Origin: Elusimicrobia bacterium RIFCSPLOWO2_01_FULL_59_12
GTDB taxonomy: Bacteria > Elusimicrobiota > Elusimicrobia > 2-01-FULL-59-12
Assembly: GCA_001800075.1 (NCBI GenBank)
Contig: MGUR01000019.1
Span: 9,037-18,399, forward strand
Reading direction: 5' to 3'
DNA: 9,363 nucleotides
The notes beneath the pieces are model-generated. The model saw nothing but the letters and a program-made list of their open reading frames with translations. It was not told the DNA's origin and did not search any database. The stretch's first letter is position 1. Every line of letters starts with the position of its first letter. This document shows, piece by piece, positions 1 to 6,759 of this stretch. The position numbers were made by a program, and so were the translations under genes.

Positions 1-879
1 GATCTTTTCACGTTCAAGACCAATGAGAGCCTGACGGGCTCCAGCGACAGCAACCTGTACGGCCTGCAAATCACCAAGCCCTTGAAGAACCTTCGGGTCC
101 AGCTCTCCTGGCTCACGGAAAATGACGGGAGCGGCAGGACCACTTATATCCGGCCCACCGAGAACCCCAACAGCTCACTTTTTACAGGCTCAAATTTCAC
201 GGCCTCCAGTATCCGACGCACGTTTTATGATGCGCGCTTAGAAGGACGGCTTCTTCAGGGGGGGTTCTACAAAGGGGAGTTCGCCCTTCAGGACGGGCAG
301 GTCGACAGACATCCAACCGTTCCCGGAGGGTCCGTGAATCTTTCTGGATATGCCACCCTGATTTCCGCCGGCTTGTACACCCGGTTCAGCAAGTACGGGC
401 CCATAGAGGTCCACGGGCTCTTCGGCATGGCCAGCGGCGATAAAGGGGATGGCGGGAAAGATTCATCTTTCCGCCCCAGCTTCGGCCACCGCTTTGACGG
501 GATGGAACGCAGCGGGTTCGGCGAACTGTTTGGAGCGTCCCTGTATGATGCGGCCGCTTCCTCCGCTTATCCTTCCGGACTGCCGCCGGGCGCCTCCGGC
601 ATCCGCGTGATCGGCGGAGGCGTGACGACGCATCCGACCGCCTTGCTTTCCATCGGAATCGACTACTATGTCTATGACGCGATGGAACAGGCCAGCGCCG
701 CGTTCCAGTCGTCCGCCAGCGAATCGTCTTTGGGCTCAGAGTTTGACCTGGGCGTCGGCTTCGCCTATACCAATTACCTGTCCTTCCGCGGCTCAGCGGC
801 CTTTTTCTCATCCGGCGGCGCCTTCGTGAACGGCCGGCGCGCGAGCCGCTATCTCATCGAAGCCCGGGGCCGCTTCTAG
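1..879 (+). CDS. Outer-membrane beta-barrel protein, 3' part (porin / alginate-export-like)
   Basis: The reading frame is open from the first base of the window, so the gene begins upstream; 292 residues up to the TAG stop are visible. A TTG at position 82 could be read as a start, but the same frame continues upstream with similar barrel-like sequence, so it is probably internal. The protein is a series of short amphipathic strands with alternating hydrophobic residues, rich in Gly, Ser, Tyr and Phe, with polar loops between them. It ends in Arg-Gly-Arg-Phe, and a C-terminal phenylalanine is the usual outer-membrane assembly signal of beta-barrels. The strand pattern and phrases such as GLQITKPLKNLRVQLSWL recall alginate-export-type porins, but I cannot fix the family or substrate. 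The GH57 gene starts 22 bp downstream on the same strand, so the two may be co-transcribed. Beta-barrel is likely; the specific transport role is inference. Confidence 0.6.
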   Translation, partial: DLFTFKTNESLTGSSDSNLYGLQITKPLKNLRVQLSWLTENDGSGRTTYIRPTENPNSSLFTGSNFTASSIRRTFYDARLEGRLLQGGFYKGEFALQDGQVDRHPTVPGGSVNLSGYATLISAGLYTRFSKYGPIEVHGLFGMASGDKGDGGKDSSFRPSFGHRFDGMERSGFGELFGASLYDAAASSAYPSGLPPGASGIRVIGGGVTTHPTALLSIGIDYYVYDAMEQASAAFQSSASESSLGSEFDLGVGFAYTNYLSFRGSAAFFSSGGAFVNGRRASRYLIEARGRF

Positions 880-901
880 TCCTTCCGTTTTCTGAGCATC
901 C

Positions 902-3106
902 ATGGCTAACGAACCCGTTTTGTCCGTTCTCCTGCTCTGGCACCAGCACCAGCCGTTCTATAAGGATCCTCTCTCCAACCGCTACGAAATGCCCTGGGTG
1001 CGGCTTCATGCGACCAAAGACTATTACGATATGGCCGCCCTGCTGGATGAATTCCCTAAAATCCGCTTAAACTTTAATCTCGTTCCCTCGCTGCTTGAGC
1101 AGCTGGAGGATTACGGTCAGGGAAAAGCGCACGAAAAATGCCTCGCCCTCAGCCTCAAGCCCGCCCCGGAGCTTTCATTTGAAGACCGCCTGTTTATTCT
1201 GAACAACTTTTTTATGGCCAATTGGGACACGATGATTGACGCCTACCCCCGCTATCGCGAACTTCTGGACAAGCGCGGGCGGTTCGCCCGTGAAGAAGAA
1301 TTGGCGCGCGCCCAAAATTACTTTAAAGAACAGGATTGGCGCGACCTGCAGGTCTGGTTTAATCTCACCTGGTTTGATCCCTACTGGACGGAGGTGGATC
1401 CCTTCATCCGCGATCTGCGTAAGAAGGGGAAGAACTTCACGGAAGAGGAAAAGAAGACCCTGCTCGAAAAGCAGCGCACGATCTGCGGCGACGTCGCGGG
1501 AAAGCACAAAGACCTACAGGACCGCGGCCAGATCGAGATCACGGCGTCTCCCTTTTACCATCCCATTCTTCCGCTCTTGTGCGACACCGACGCGGCCCGC
1601 GTGGCCATGCCCCAGGCCACCCTCCCCCAGCACCGTTTTATCTTCCCGGAAGACGCCCGGACGCAGATCCAGCGCGCAATCGAGGATCACACCCGCCGCT
1701 TCGGCCGTCCTCCCCGCGGCATGTGGCCTTCGGAAGGATCCGTGTCCGATGCCGCAGCGCAGGTTTTTCTCGACTGTGGCGTGCGATGGATCGCCACGGA
1801 TGAGGCGATCCTGGCCCATTCCCTGCCTCCCGGCACATTTACGCGCGATGCGATTTATAGGCCATACCGCGTGGAAAAGGGGGGGGAATCCCTGGCGATG
1901 TTCTTCCGTGATCACGAACTATCCGATGCCATCGGTTTTGTCTACACCACCTGGGATGCCGCGGCGGCCGTGGCTGATTTCATGAAGCGCCTGCGCGGAA
2001 TCCGCGAGCGGCTGCTGCAGAAAGACGGCGGCGCGTCCCAGCCCCACGTCATTTCGATCATTCTGGACGGGGAAAATTGCTGGGAATACTATCAGGACGA
2101 CGGACGCCCCTTCCTCAAGCAGCTTTACCAGGCGCTTTCGGACGATCCCGCGTTTGAGACCGTCCTGGCCAGCGATTATCTCGACCGGCACCCTCCTGAG
2201 CGGACGCTGCCGACTCTTTGGTCCGGGTCCTGGATTAATTCGAACTTCGCCATCTGGATCGGGCATCGCGAAGACAATCAGGCGTGGGACCTGCTGCACC
2301 GGACACGGCAGTTTTTGACCCATTATCTTCAAGTCCATCCGGAGCGCGCTGAGAGTCCGGAGGCAAAGCTGGCGTGGGAGGAGATCTATATCGCGGAGGG
2401 GAGCGATTGGTGCTGGTGGTACGGCGAGGACCATTCCACAGCCAATGACGGCGCATTTGACAGCCTATTCCGAAAACACCTGATGAATGTTTACACCGCT
2501 TTGGGGGAAAAGATACCCGAAGATTTACGGGTTCCGATCAAACCAAAACGCATAAAAGCGGAACCCAAGGCCCCGGTGGACTTCATCTCACCTAAAATTG
2601 ACGGTCGGGTGACCAGCTATTTTGAATGGCAGGCGGCAGGGGTCTATCTCACGGATGCGGGGGCATCCGGCACGATGCATCGGTCTCAAAGCGTTATCAA
2701 AGCGATTTACTATGGATACGATCTTCAAAACCTCTACTTCAGGTTGGATCTCTCACGACCTTTAACTGAAATTGGGATCGAATCACTCGCTTTTAAACTG
2801 ATATTCAGCCACCCGGAAAACTATGAGGCCTCATTGAAGATATCCAAAGACCTTATGGGTGATCTCAATATTTACCTTAAAATGGCCAATGAAATCACAA
2901 AAACGACATCAAGCCATACCGTATCAGCCCAAAAAATCATTGAATTCAGCATCCCTCTTGCCGCCTTTGCAAATCAGAAGCAGTCGTTTGAGTGGTCTCT
3001 TTTGCTGGAAAAAGACGGTCAGGAACTTGAACGTTGGCCCTCCGACATGACCATTGCCCACCCCTACCCTTCCGAAGAAAACTTCGTCCAGGCCTGGATG
3101 CTCTAG
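902..3106 (+). CDS. Glycoside hydrolase family 57 protein (alpha-amylase / amylopullulanase-like)
   Basis: This 734-residue protein carries the five GH57 motifs: HQHQP at 14-18, IEITASPFYHPILPLL at 211-226, WPSEGS at 275-280 with the expected nucleophile Glu278, LDGENCWEYY at 388-397 with the expected acid/base Asp389, and SDWCWWYGEDH at 501-511. The family hydrolyses or transfers alpha-1,4 and sometimes alpha-1,6 glucan linkages, on starch, glycogen or maltodextrin. Residues about 1-540 form the catalytic (beta/alpha)7 barrel plus helical region. A Lys/Pro-rich linker at about 545-560 leads to a C-terminal beta-rich domain (about 561-734) like those appended to many large GH57 enzymes. There is no signal peptide and the start lies just before the first motif, so the enzyme is probably cytoplasmic, acting on storage glycogen or imported dextrins. 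No strong ribosome-binding site precedes the ATG. The exact specificity cannot be told from sequence. The last third is much more AT-rich than the catalytic part. Confidence 0.93.
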   Translation: MANEPVLSVLLLWHQHQPFYKDPLSNRYEMPWVRLHATKDYYDMAALLDEFPKIRLNFNLVPSLLEQLEDYGQGKAHEKCLALSLKPAPELSFEDRLFILNNFFMANWDTMIDAYPRYRELLDKRGRFAREEELARAQNYFKEQDWRDLQVWFNLTWFDPYWTEVDPFIRDLRKKGKNFTEEEKKTLLEKQRTICGDVAGKHKDLQDRGQIEITASPFYHPILPLLCDTDAARVAMPQATLPQHRFIFPEDARTQIQRAIEDHTRRFGRPPRGMWPSEGSVSDAAAQVFLDCGVRWIATDEAILAHSLPPGTFTRDAIYRPYRVEKGGESLAMFFRDHELSDAIGFVYTTWDAAAAVADFMKRLRGIRERLLQKDGGASQPHVISIILDGENCWEYYQDDGRPFLKQLYQALSDDPAFETVLASDYLDRHPPERTLPTLWSGSWINSNFAIWIGHREDNQAWDLLHRTRQFLTHYLQVHPERAESPEAKLAWEEIYIAEGSDWCWWYGEDHSTANDGAFDSLFRKHLMNVYTALGEKIPEDLRVPIKPKRIKAEPKAPVDFISPKIDGRVTSYFEWQAAGVYLTDAGASGTMHRSQSVIKAIYYGYDLQNLYFRLDLSRPLTEIGIESLAFKLIFSHPENYEASLKISKDLMGDLNIYLKMANEITKTTSSHTVSAQKIIEFSIPLAAFANQKQSFEWSLLLEKDGQELERWPSDMTIAHPYPSEENFVQAWML

Positions 3107-3448
3107 CCTTTAAATAACCGCCCAAAACGCCAAATGGGGTTCCCCTCCATTCCCCTGCAACATACCGATAACATATATTATATTGCGTAACAGCTGACGA
3201 GCGACCTTCGTGCAGCCGGTTGAAAACCTCTCAGATCTCGCGATAAATCCCCTCTCCCCGAGAGCTTCTAGGCGGTCGCCTTCTAAGCCGCTTGAGCTAT
3301 TCGAAGCTGGCACTCCCATTTTGGCCGAATTTTGCAAAAAATTATGGAAATAGAGAGACTGGGTCACCGGAATCAAAACAAGAGTGATTTATTCAGGCAA
3401 TATGTTGGCAAAAACGGTGAGATGATCAATCGATTTTCTAGAGGTTAA

Positions 3449-3651
3449 AAAACACCAGGAAACTCCCCCCTCAATCCGATCCATTCGAGATTGCACCGAA
3501 AAGACTAGGAAGCAGGCGTTACACCGCGGACTCAAAAAGACAGGGAAGAACGGCGCCAAAAGGAGAGCTGATAAAAGACCCGGGGAGTGACCCGCACGCA
3601 CGACAGATCAAACAACCCTCACCCGGTTCTTTGACGAAAAGACCAGGAAAG
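3449..3651 (+). repeat. Five imperfect short direct repeats, consensus AAAAGACCAGGAAG-like
   Basis: Five related copies of about 14 bases lie in 203 bp: 3449-3462 (AAAACACCAGGAAA), 3499-3512 (AAAAGACTAGGAAG), 3535-3548 (AAAAGACAGGGAAG), 3573-3587 (AAAAGACCCGGGGAG) and 3637-3651 (AAAAGACCAGGAAAG). Four share the exact heptamer AAAAGAC. Start-to-start distances are 50, 36, 38 and 64 bases, too irregular for a CRISPR array. The unit is purine-rich on the plus strand. Function is unknown; it could be a decayed repeat array, a protein-binding cluster or a low-complexity purine tract. Confidence 0.5.
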
Positions 3652-3687
3652 ACCCCAAAAAGCGGGACATAACCGTGTTCAATTACT

Positions 3688-3740
3688 GAATTTTAGGGGC
3701 CTAAAATCGAAAATTCGTGCATTTTCCGTCGAGAAAATGC
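3688..3740 (-). terminator. Probable terminator region of the rpsA operon: AT-rich tandem hairpins
   Basis: Reading leftward, the last gene stops at 3763 and a perfect 8-bp stem follows 22 bases later: 3733-3740 pairs with 3719-3726 (GCATTTTC against GAAAATGC) around a 6-base loop. Next comes a second inverted repeat, ATTTTAGG at 3690-3697 against CCTAAAAT at 3700-3707. An alternative pairing, GAATTTT at 3688-3694 with AAAATTC at 3710-3716, would compete with it. On the minus strand the first stem is followed by T-rich sequence (ACGAATTTTCGATTTT), which suits a weak intrinsic terminator; the stem is AT-rich, so efficiency is uncertain. On the plus strand the same stem is followed by GTTATTTTTA, so it could also work bidirectionally. 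Confidence 0.45.
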
Positions 3741-3762
3741 GTTATTTTTAGATTTTGTGAGT

Positions 3763-4023
3763 TTAAATGCCCGGGGAGGAGTCTGGAAGTACGATTCCGA
3801 TCCCAATCAGGGCATATCCCAGGACCAACAAGGCGGGGGAAAGCGTACTGGCCCAGTTTTGACCGGAAGGATCCGCGTAGGTAAGCACCCAAAAGCCCAA
3901 AAGGACGCCGCACGCACCGGCGCCAATGACTTTTTTGCCGCGCTTCGAAACGGCAGCGGACTTTTGGCCCGCCGGCGCCTGCGTGAGTTGTCCCGTCTGC
4001 GGCCGGTGGGGGTTCTTTGCCAT
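3763..4023 (-). CDS. Small two-helix membrane protein of unknown function
   Basis: This 86-residue protein has a polar, Lys/Arg-containing N-terminal tail (1-31) and two hydrophobic helices, about 32-49 and 60-79. They are joined by a short polar turn, YADPSGQNWASTLSP, and a very short C-terminal tail follows. The positive N-terminus suggests both ends face the cytoplasm (inference). I do not recognise a named family; the Asp-Pro…Asn-Trp-Ala turn is the most distinctive part to use in a search. The ATG lies 1 base after the TGA of the TPR gene, so translation is probably coupled and this is the last gene of the operon. Hairpins follow its TAA stop. No cysteine or catalytic pattern suggests an enzyme. 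Confidence 0.7.
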   Translation of the reverse strand: MAKNPHRPQTGQLTQAPAGQKSAAVSKRGKKVIGAGACGVLLGFWVLTYADPSGQNWASTLSPALLVLGYALIGIGIVLPDSSPGI

Positions 4024-4024
4024 A

Positions 4025-4876
4025 TCAGGAATTTGCCTGAGCCTGCTTCTTCTTGAGCTCGCTGATGCGCTTTCTAAGCGCGCGCGCCTCTTTAACCTCG
4101 CCCTTTGCTTTCAAAATGGTTTCCGTCGCCTCCAACGCGGGAACGTAATCCGGCTGGGCGGCAATCTCCTGTTGATAGAGTTCAAACGCCTTGTCAGGTT
4201 CCCCCTTCAATCGATAGATCTCTCCGCGCTGATACAGGCCGCCGGGGGGGAGTTGCCCGGCAATCCGGCCGACCACATCCAGGCATTCCAACGCCTCGGC
4301 GTATTTCCCCTTTTCTTTGTTCACCAGGGCGTAGTTAAACCAGGCGGTAGCGTCCTTCGGCCAGGCCCCGATCGCTTCTTGATACAGCGCCTGCGCTTGA
4401 TCGATGCGTTTCTGCTGGAAGTGCAGGTTGGCGATCCGGATCATCGTTTCGTAATTCCTGGGGTGGTGCCTCAAATATTTTGAAAATTCGTTGATGGCAT
4501 AATCCGGCAAACCGAGCGCGCTGTACATCACGCCCGCATAATAGAACAACTGATCGCTGACGGCCCCCAGCGCGCGCGCCTTTTCCAGCGCGTTCATGCC
4601 TTCCACGTAGTACGCCGGGCCCTTTTGATAGTAGGCCATCGCGAGCGCGACGTAGGTGTTCATGTCTTCGGGATGAGACGTCAGGTAGCTTTTGGCGTAT
4701 TCGACCTGCCGGTCTGCTTCTGCGGAAGAAAGGCTGGGCCGCGCGGTAGACAGGGCGACATCAAAACGGGGATACACAACGAATGTGAGAGCGATGATGG
4801 AAAGGCCCCCCACCGTGAGCGCCGCTTCCCAGGCGAGCTCCGGATGCCGTTGAAAAGAAAATCGCTGCAGGTTCAC
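4025..4876 (-). CDS. Membrane-anchored TPR-repeat protein
   Basis: The protein has 283 residues. A short N-terminal segment is followed by one hydrophobic helix at about 18-35, a signal anchor with no lipobox cysteine. About five tetratricopeptide repeats come next, near 71-104, 107-139, 141-173, 175-208 and 212-242, with a sixth partial one at about 243-260. Typical TPR positions are visible, such as W/Y…G/A…Y…A…F/Y and the closing Pro (for example WFNYALVNKEKGKYAEAL). The tail at 261-281 is charged and probably coiled-coil. TPR arrays bind partner proteins; no enzymatic function is implied and the partner is unknown. The start is a GTG at 4876 that overlaps the rpsA stop in a GTGA arrangement, with only a weak AAAGAAG ribosome-binding site, so translation is probably coupled to rpsA. 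Expected location is the inner membrane with the TPR domain on one face, probably periplasmic (inference). Confidence 0.85.
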   Translation of the reverse strand: MNLQRFSFQRHPELAWEAALTVGGLSIIALTFVVYPRFDVALSTARPSLSSAEADRQVEYAKSYLTSHPEDMNTYVALAMAYYQKGPAYYVEGMNALEKARALGAVSDQLFYYAGVMYSALGLPDYAINEFSKYLRHHPRNYETMIRIANLHFQQKRIDQAQALYQEAIGAWPKDATAWFNYALVNKEKGKYAEALECLDVVGRIAGQLPPGGLYQRGEIYRLKGEPDKAFELYQQEIAAQPDYVPALEATETILKAKGEVKEARALRKRISELKKKQAQANS

Positions 4877-6549
4877 TTCTTTGAATCGTCCGTGTCGTCG
4901 CTTTCAACCAGGACGTCCCGCAGGGTCAGGGGTTCCTGATTCTGTCCGGCGTAGCGCGCCACCATCTGCCGTTCCTGCTCCCGCTCGTACCGCCGGATGG
5001 ACAGCTCCACCCGTCTTTCACGTGGATCGGCCCGGATGATCTTGGCGGTGACCAGCTGCCCGATCTCAGGAAGTTGCTCCTTGCCCTCCGCATCCTGCGC
5101 CAGTTCCTGGAGGCGGACCGACGCCTCGATGTCGCCGGGAAGCGTCACCATCACCTCCGCCTCCTGAACGCTCGTCACGCACCCGCTCACCACCTGCCCG
5201 TTGCGAAGCGACGTAAACGGATCCGGCTGGGTGTGTTTCAGCGACAAAACGATTTTCTCGGCCTCCGGCTTCACATCCATCACAATCACCTCGAGGACCT
5301 GCCCGACGGCCACGACGTCCGAAGGATGTTTGCCGCGCTTGGTCCAGGACAAATCCGAGATATGCACCAGCCCCTCGAGGCCGTCGGGCAGCATGACAAA
5401 AGCGCCAAACGGCGTGAGATGCGTGATCGGCCCTTTGACCCGGCTGCCTACGGGATACTGCGATTTGATCTTTTCCCAGGGGTTGGCGCCGGCGCGCTTC
5501 AGGGAGAGGGAGAGTTTTTCTTTCTGCGTGTCCACCGAGAGGATCTTGACGCGCACCTCCTCATTCGGCTTTAAAATCTCCTCCGGCTTGCTGACCCGCT
5601 CCTTCCAGGAAAGCTCACTCACATGGATCAGCCCTTCCACCCCGGGCTCCAGCTGGACGAACGCGCCGAACGTCGTCAAACTGGTGACGCGGCCGGGAAC
5701 AATGGAACCGGCCGGAAAGCGCTGCGGCACGCCCGACCAGGGATGCGGGGTGAGCTGTTTCAAACCCAGTGAAATGCGCTGGAGGGTCGCGTCGTATTTG
5801 AGCACCTTGACTTGGATCGCCTGGCCCACTTTGAGGATTTTTTCTACGCGATCGGTACGGTGCCAGGACACATCGGACACATGGAGCAGGCCTTCGATGC
5901 CTCCGATGTCGACAAACGCGCCGAACGAGGTGAGGCTCGAAACCGTGCCGCTGATCACGTCCCCCACTTTCAACGCCGCCAGCGTGCCCTCGCGCTTCTG
6001 CCCGCGTTCCCGTTCCATAAATTTCCGCCGGGACACGACCACATTCGGCTTGGCGCGGTCCATCTCCGTGACCAGCACGGAAATCGTTTCGTTAATCCAG
6101 GCTTCGGGGTCGCGGGTGGGACGAACGTCCACCTGGGAACCGGGCAGAAACGCTTCCACGCCGACATCCACGACATAGCCGCCCTTGACCTTACGCTTGA
6201 CCACCCCTTCCACTGGGGTTCCCGCGCGGTGTGCCGCGAACAACCGGTCCCACGAGCTGAGCTCGCGCGCGGCGCGCCATGACACCTTGCTGTGGTTATC
6301 CGGCCCCTCCACGCGGCGAATGAGGACGGAGACCATGTCCCCCTCCTTGAAGGGCAGTTTGTCAAAATCGGGAAACTCGGCGCGGGGGATGAGGCCTTCC
6401 ATTTTTAACCCGATATCCACCAGCACGCCCTCCGGGGATGTCCCCAGAACGCGCGCCGATACGACCGTCCCGGAGAAGACCTTTTCCGGGGTGCCTTTGA
6501 GCAGTTCGCTCATCGATATATCGTCAATAAACAGCTTTTCGTCCGTCAT
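4873..6549 (-). CDS. rpsA: 30S ribosomal protein S1
   Basis: At 558 residues this is close to the length of the E. coli protein, with six S1 (OB-fold) RNA-binding domains at about 22-95, 110-178, 195-265, 280-352, 367-439 and 450-520. Domains 3-5 carry the classic SFGAFV…GLLHVSD-type core (209-226, 293-312, 380-399). Domains 1 and 2 are the diverged ribosome-binding type, with domain 2 showing VKGGYVVDVGVEAFLPGSQVD at 121-141, and domain 6 is the most diverged. The tail ends in an acidic stretch and Lys-Lys. S1 binds mRNA and helps recruit messages with weak Shine-Dalgarno sequences to the 30S subunit. The ATG at 6549 has no visible ribosome-binding site, but an extended -10-like element ends 7 bases upstream. 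The gene lies 24 bp after the 61-residue gene and overlaps the downstream TPR gene by 4 bases. Confidence 0.97.
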   Translation of the reverse strand: MTDEKLFIDDISMSELLKGTPEKVFSGTVVSARVLGTSPEGVLVDIGLKMEGLIPRAEFPDFDKLPFKEGDMVSVLIRRVEGPDNHSKVSWRAARELSSWDRLFAAHRAGTPVEGVVKRKVKGGYVVDVGVEAFLPGSQVDVRPTRDPEAWINETISVLVTEMDRAKPNVVVSRRKFMERERGQKREGTLAALKVGDVISGTVSSLTSFGAFVDIGGIEGLLHVSDVSWHRTDRVEKILKVGQAIQVKVLKYDATLQRISLGLKQLTPHPWSGVPQRFPAGSIVPGRVTSLTTFGAFVQLEPGVEGLIHVSELSWKERVSKPEEILKPNEEVRVKILSVDTQKEKLSLSLKRAGANPWEKIKSQYPVGSRVKGPITHLTPFGAFVMLPDGLEGLVHISDLSWTKRGKHPSDVVAVGQVLEVIVMDVKPEAEKIVLSLKHTQPDPFTSLRNGQVVSGCVTSVQEAEVMVTLPGDIEASVRLQELAQDAEGKEQLPEIGQLVTAKIIRADPRERRVELSIRRYEREQERQMVARYAGQNQEPLTLRDVLVESDDTDDSKK

Positions 6550-6556
6550 ATCGGGG

Positions 6557-6565
6557 AGTATACCA
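6557..6565 (-). promoter_or_regulatory. Extended -10-like promoter element just before rpsA
   Basis: On the minus strand the 24-bp gap before rpsA contains TGGTATACT, which fits an extended -10 (TG, one base, then TATACT against the TATAAT consensus). Six bases upstream of this no convincing -35 is seen at the normal 16-18 bp spacing, as is common for extended -10 promoters. The hexamer ends 7 bases before the rpsA ATG, so transcription would begin at or about one base before the start codon and give a leaderless or nearly leaderless rpsA mRNA. This is a pattern match only. Confidence 0.35.
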
Positions 6566-6573
6566 TTTGACGC

Positions 6574-6759
6574 CTATTCCAGGCCGTTCAAGGCGTACCG
6601 CAGCGCCAGCGCCAACCCGATCGCCGCTAGCGCCAGGAAGGCGTAAAGCACCCGCCCCCAGGCCTCATTAAGCAGCCGGACCAGAACCGGCATGAAGATC
6701 AGAAAAAAGAGCGAAAACACCTGCGACACGATCAACGTCCGCAACGCCGTTTTATTCAC
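6574..6759 (-). CDS. 61-residue two-helix membrane protein, unknown function
   Basis: The protein is almost entirely two hydrophobic helices, about 9-29 and 36-56, joined by a short polar turn (LLNEAWGR), with an N-terminal Lys/Arg (MNKTALR). I recognise no family. It starts at a GTG that overlaps the plsC stop as GTGA, and it has the strongest ribosome-binding site seen in the window, AAGGAGGT, 8 bases upstream inside the end of plsC. That site makes it more likely to be a real gene than a chance frame. It occupies the place between plsC and rpsA where some bacteria carry other genes. It is probably an inner-membrane protein; a role near phospholipid synthesis would be guesswork. Confidence 0.7.
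   Translation of the reverse strand: MNKTALRTLIVSQVFSLFFLIFMPVLVRLLNEAWGRVLYAFLALAAIGLALALRYALNGLE

Larger units (their letters stand above)
3107..3762. other. Non-coding convergent spacer between the GH57 gene and the leftward operon
   Basis: The two flanking genes converge on these 656 bases. Short open frames exist on both strands (for example 3110-3376 and 3389-3601, minus), but none has a ribosome-binding site, recognisable domain or protein-like composition, so I call no gene. Contents visible from left to right are: a tight GC hairpin at 3133-3151 without a T-tract; an AT-rich patch at 3171-3184; two stretches resembling decayed tRNA sequence at about 3191-3261 and 3262-3320; a family of AAAAGAC-type short repeats at 3449-3651; and AT-rich hairpins at 3688-3740 that probably end the leftward operon. 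The plus strand is purine-rich between about 3490 and 3665. No intact tRNA, rRNA, CRISPR or mobile-element end is seen. Confidence 0.7.

Noticed and set aside
3133..3151. Tight hairpin AATGGGG / CCCCTCCATT just after the GH57 stop as an intrinsic terminator
   Set aside because: The stem has a bulge and is followed by CCCCTGCAAC with no T-tract, so it is not supported as a Rho-independent terminator.
3177..3182. Perfect TATAAT on the minus strand pointing into the GH57 3' end
   Set aside because: It lies in an AT-rich patch, and the hexamer 17 bp upstream is GTCGCT, not a credible -35; no gene follows.
3110..3376. 88-residue minus-strand frame in the convergent spacer, and a 70-residue one at 3389-3601
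   Set aside because: No ribosome-binding site or domain. The first runs through the tRNA-like stretches, and its middle reads like the familiar false proteins translated across tRNA sequence.
3415..3498. Possible third tRNA-like element, with CGGTG and CACCG ends 84 bases apart and a TTCGAGA
   Set aside because: Only the outer 5 bp pair; the TTCGA is not at the right distance from the acceptor and no D or anticodon arm forms.
3449..3651. CRISPR array
   Set aside because: The repeats are only about 14 bases, imperfect and irregularly spaced, and no cas gene is nearby.
5201..6178. Long open frame (325 residues) on the plus strand opposite rpsA, with others at 5074-5574 and 5812-6282
   Set aside because: They are antisense to an unmistakable six-domain S1 gene in GC-rich DNA; their translations are low-complexity, rich in Arg, Ser and Thr, with no domain and no ribosome-binding site.
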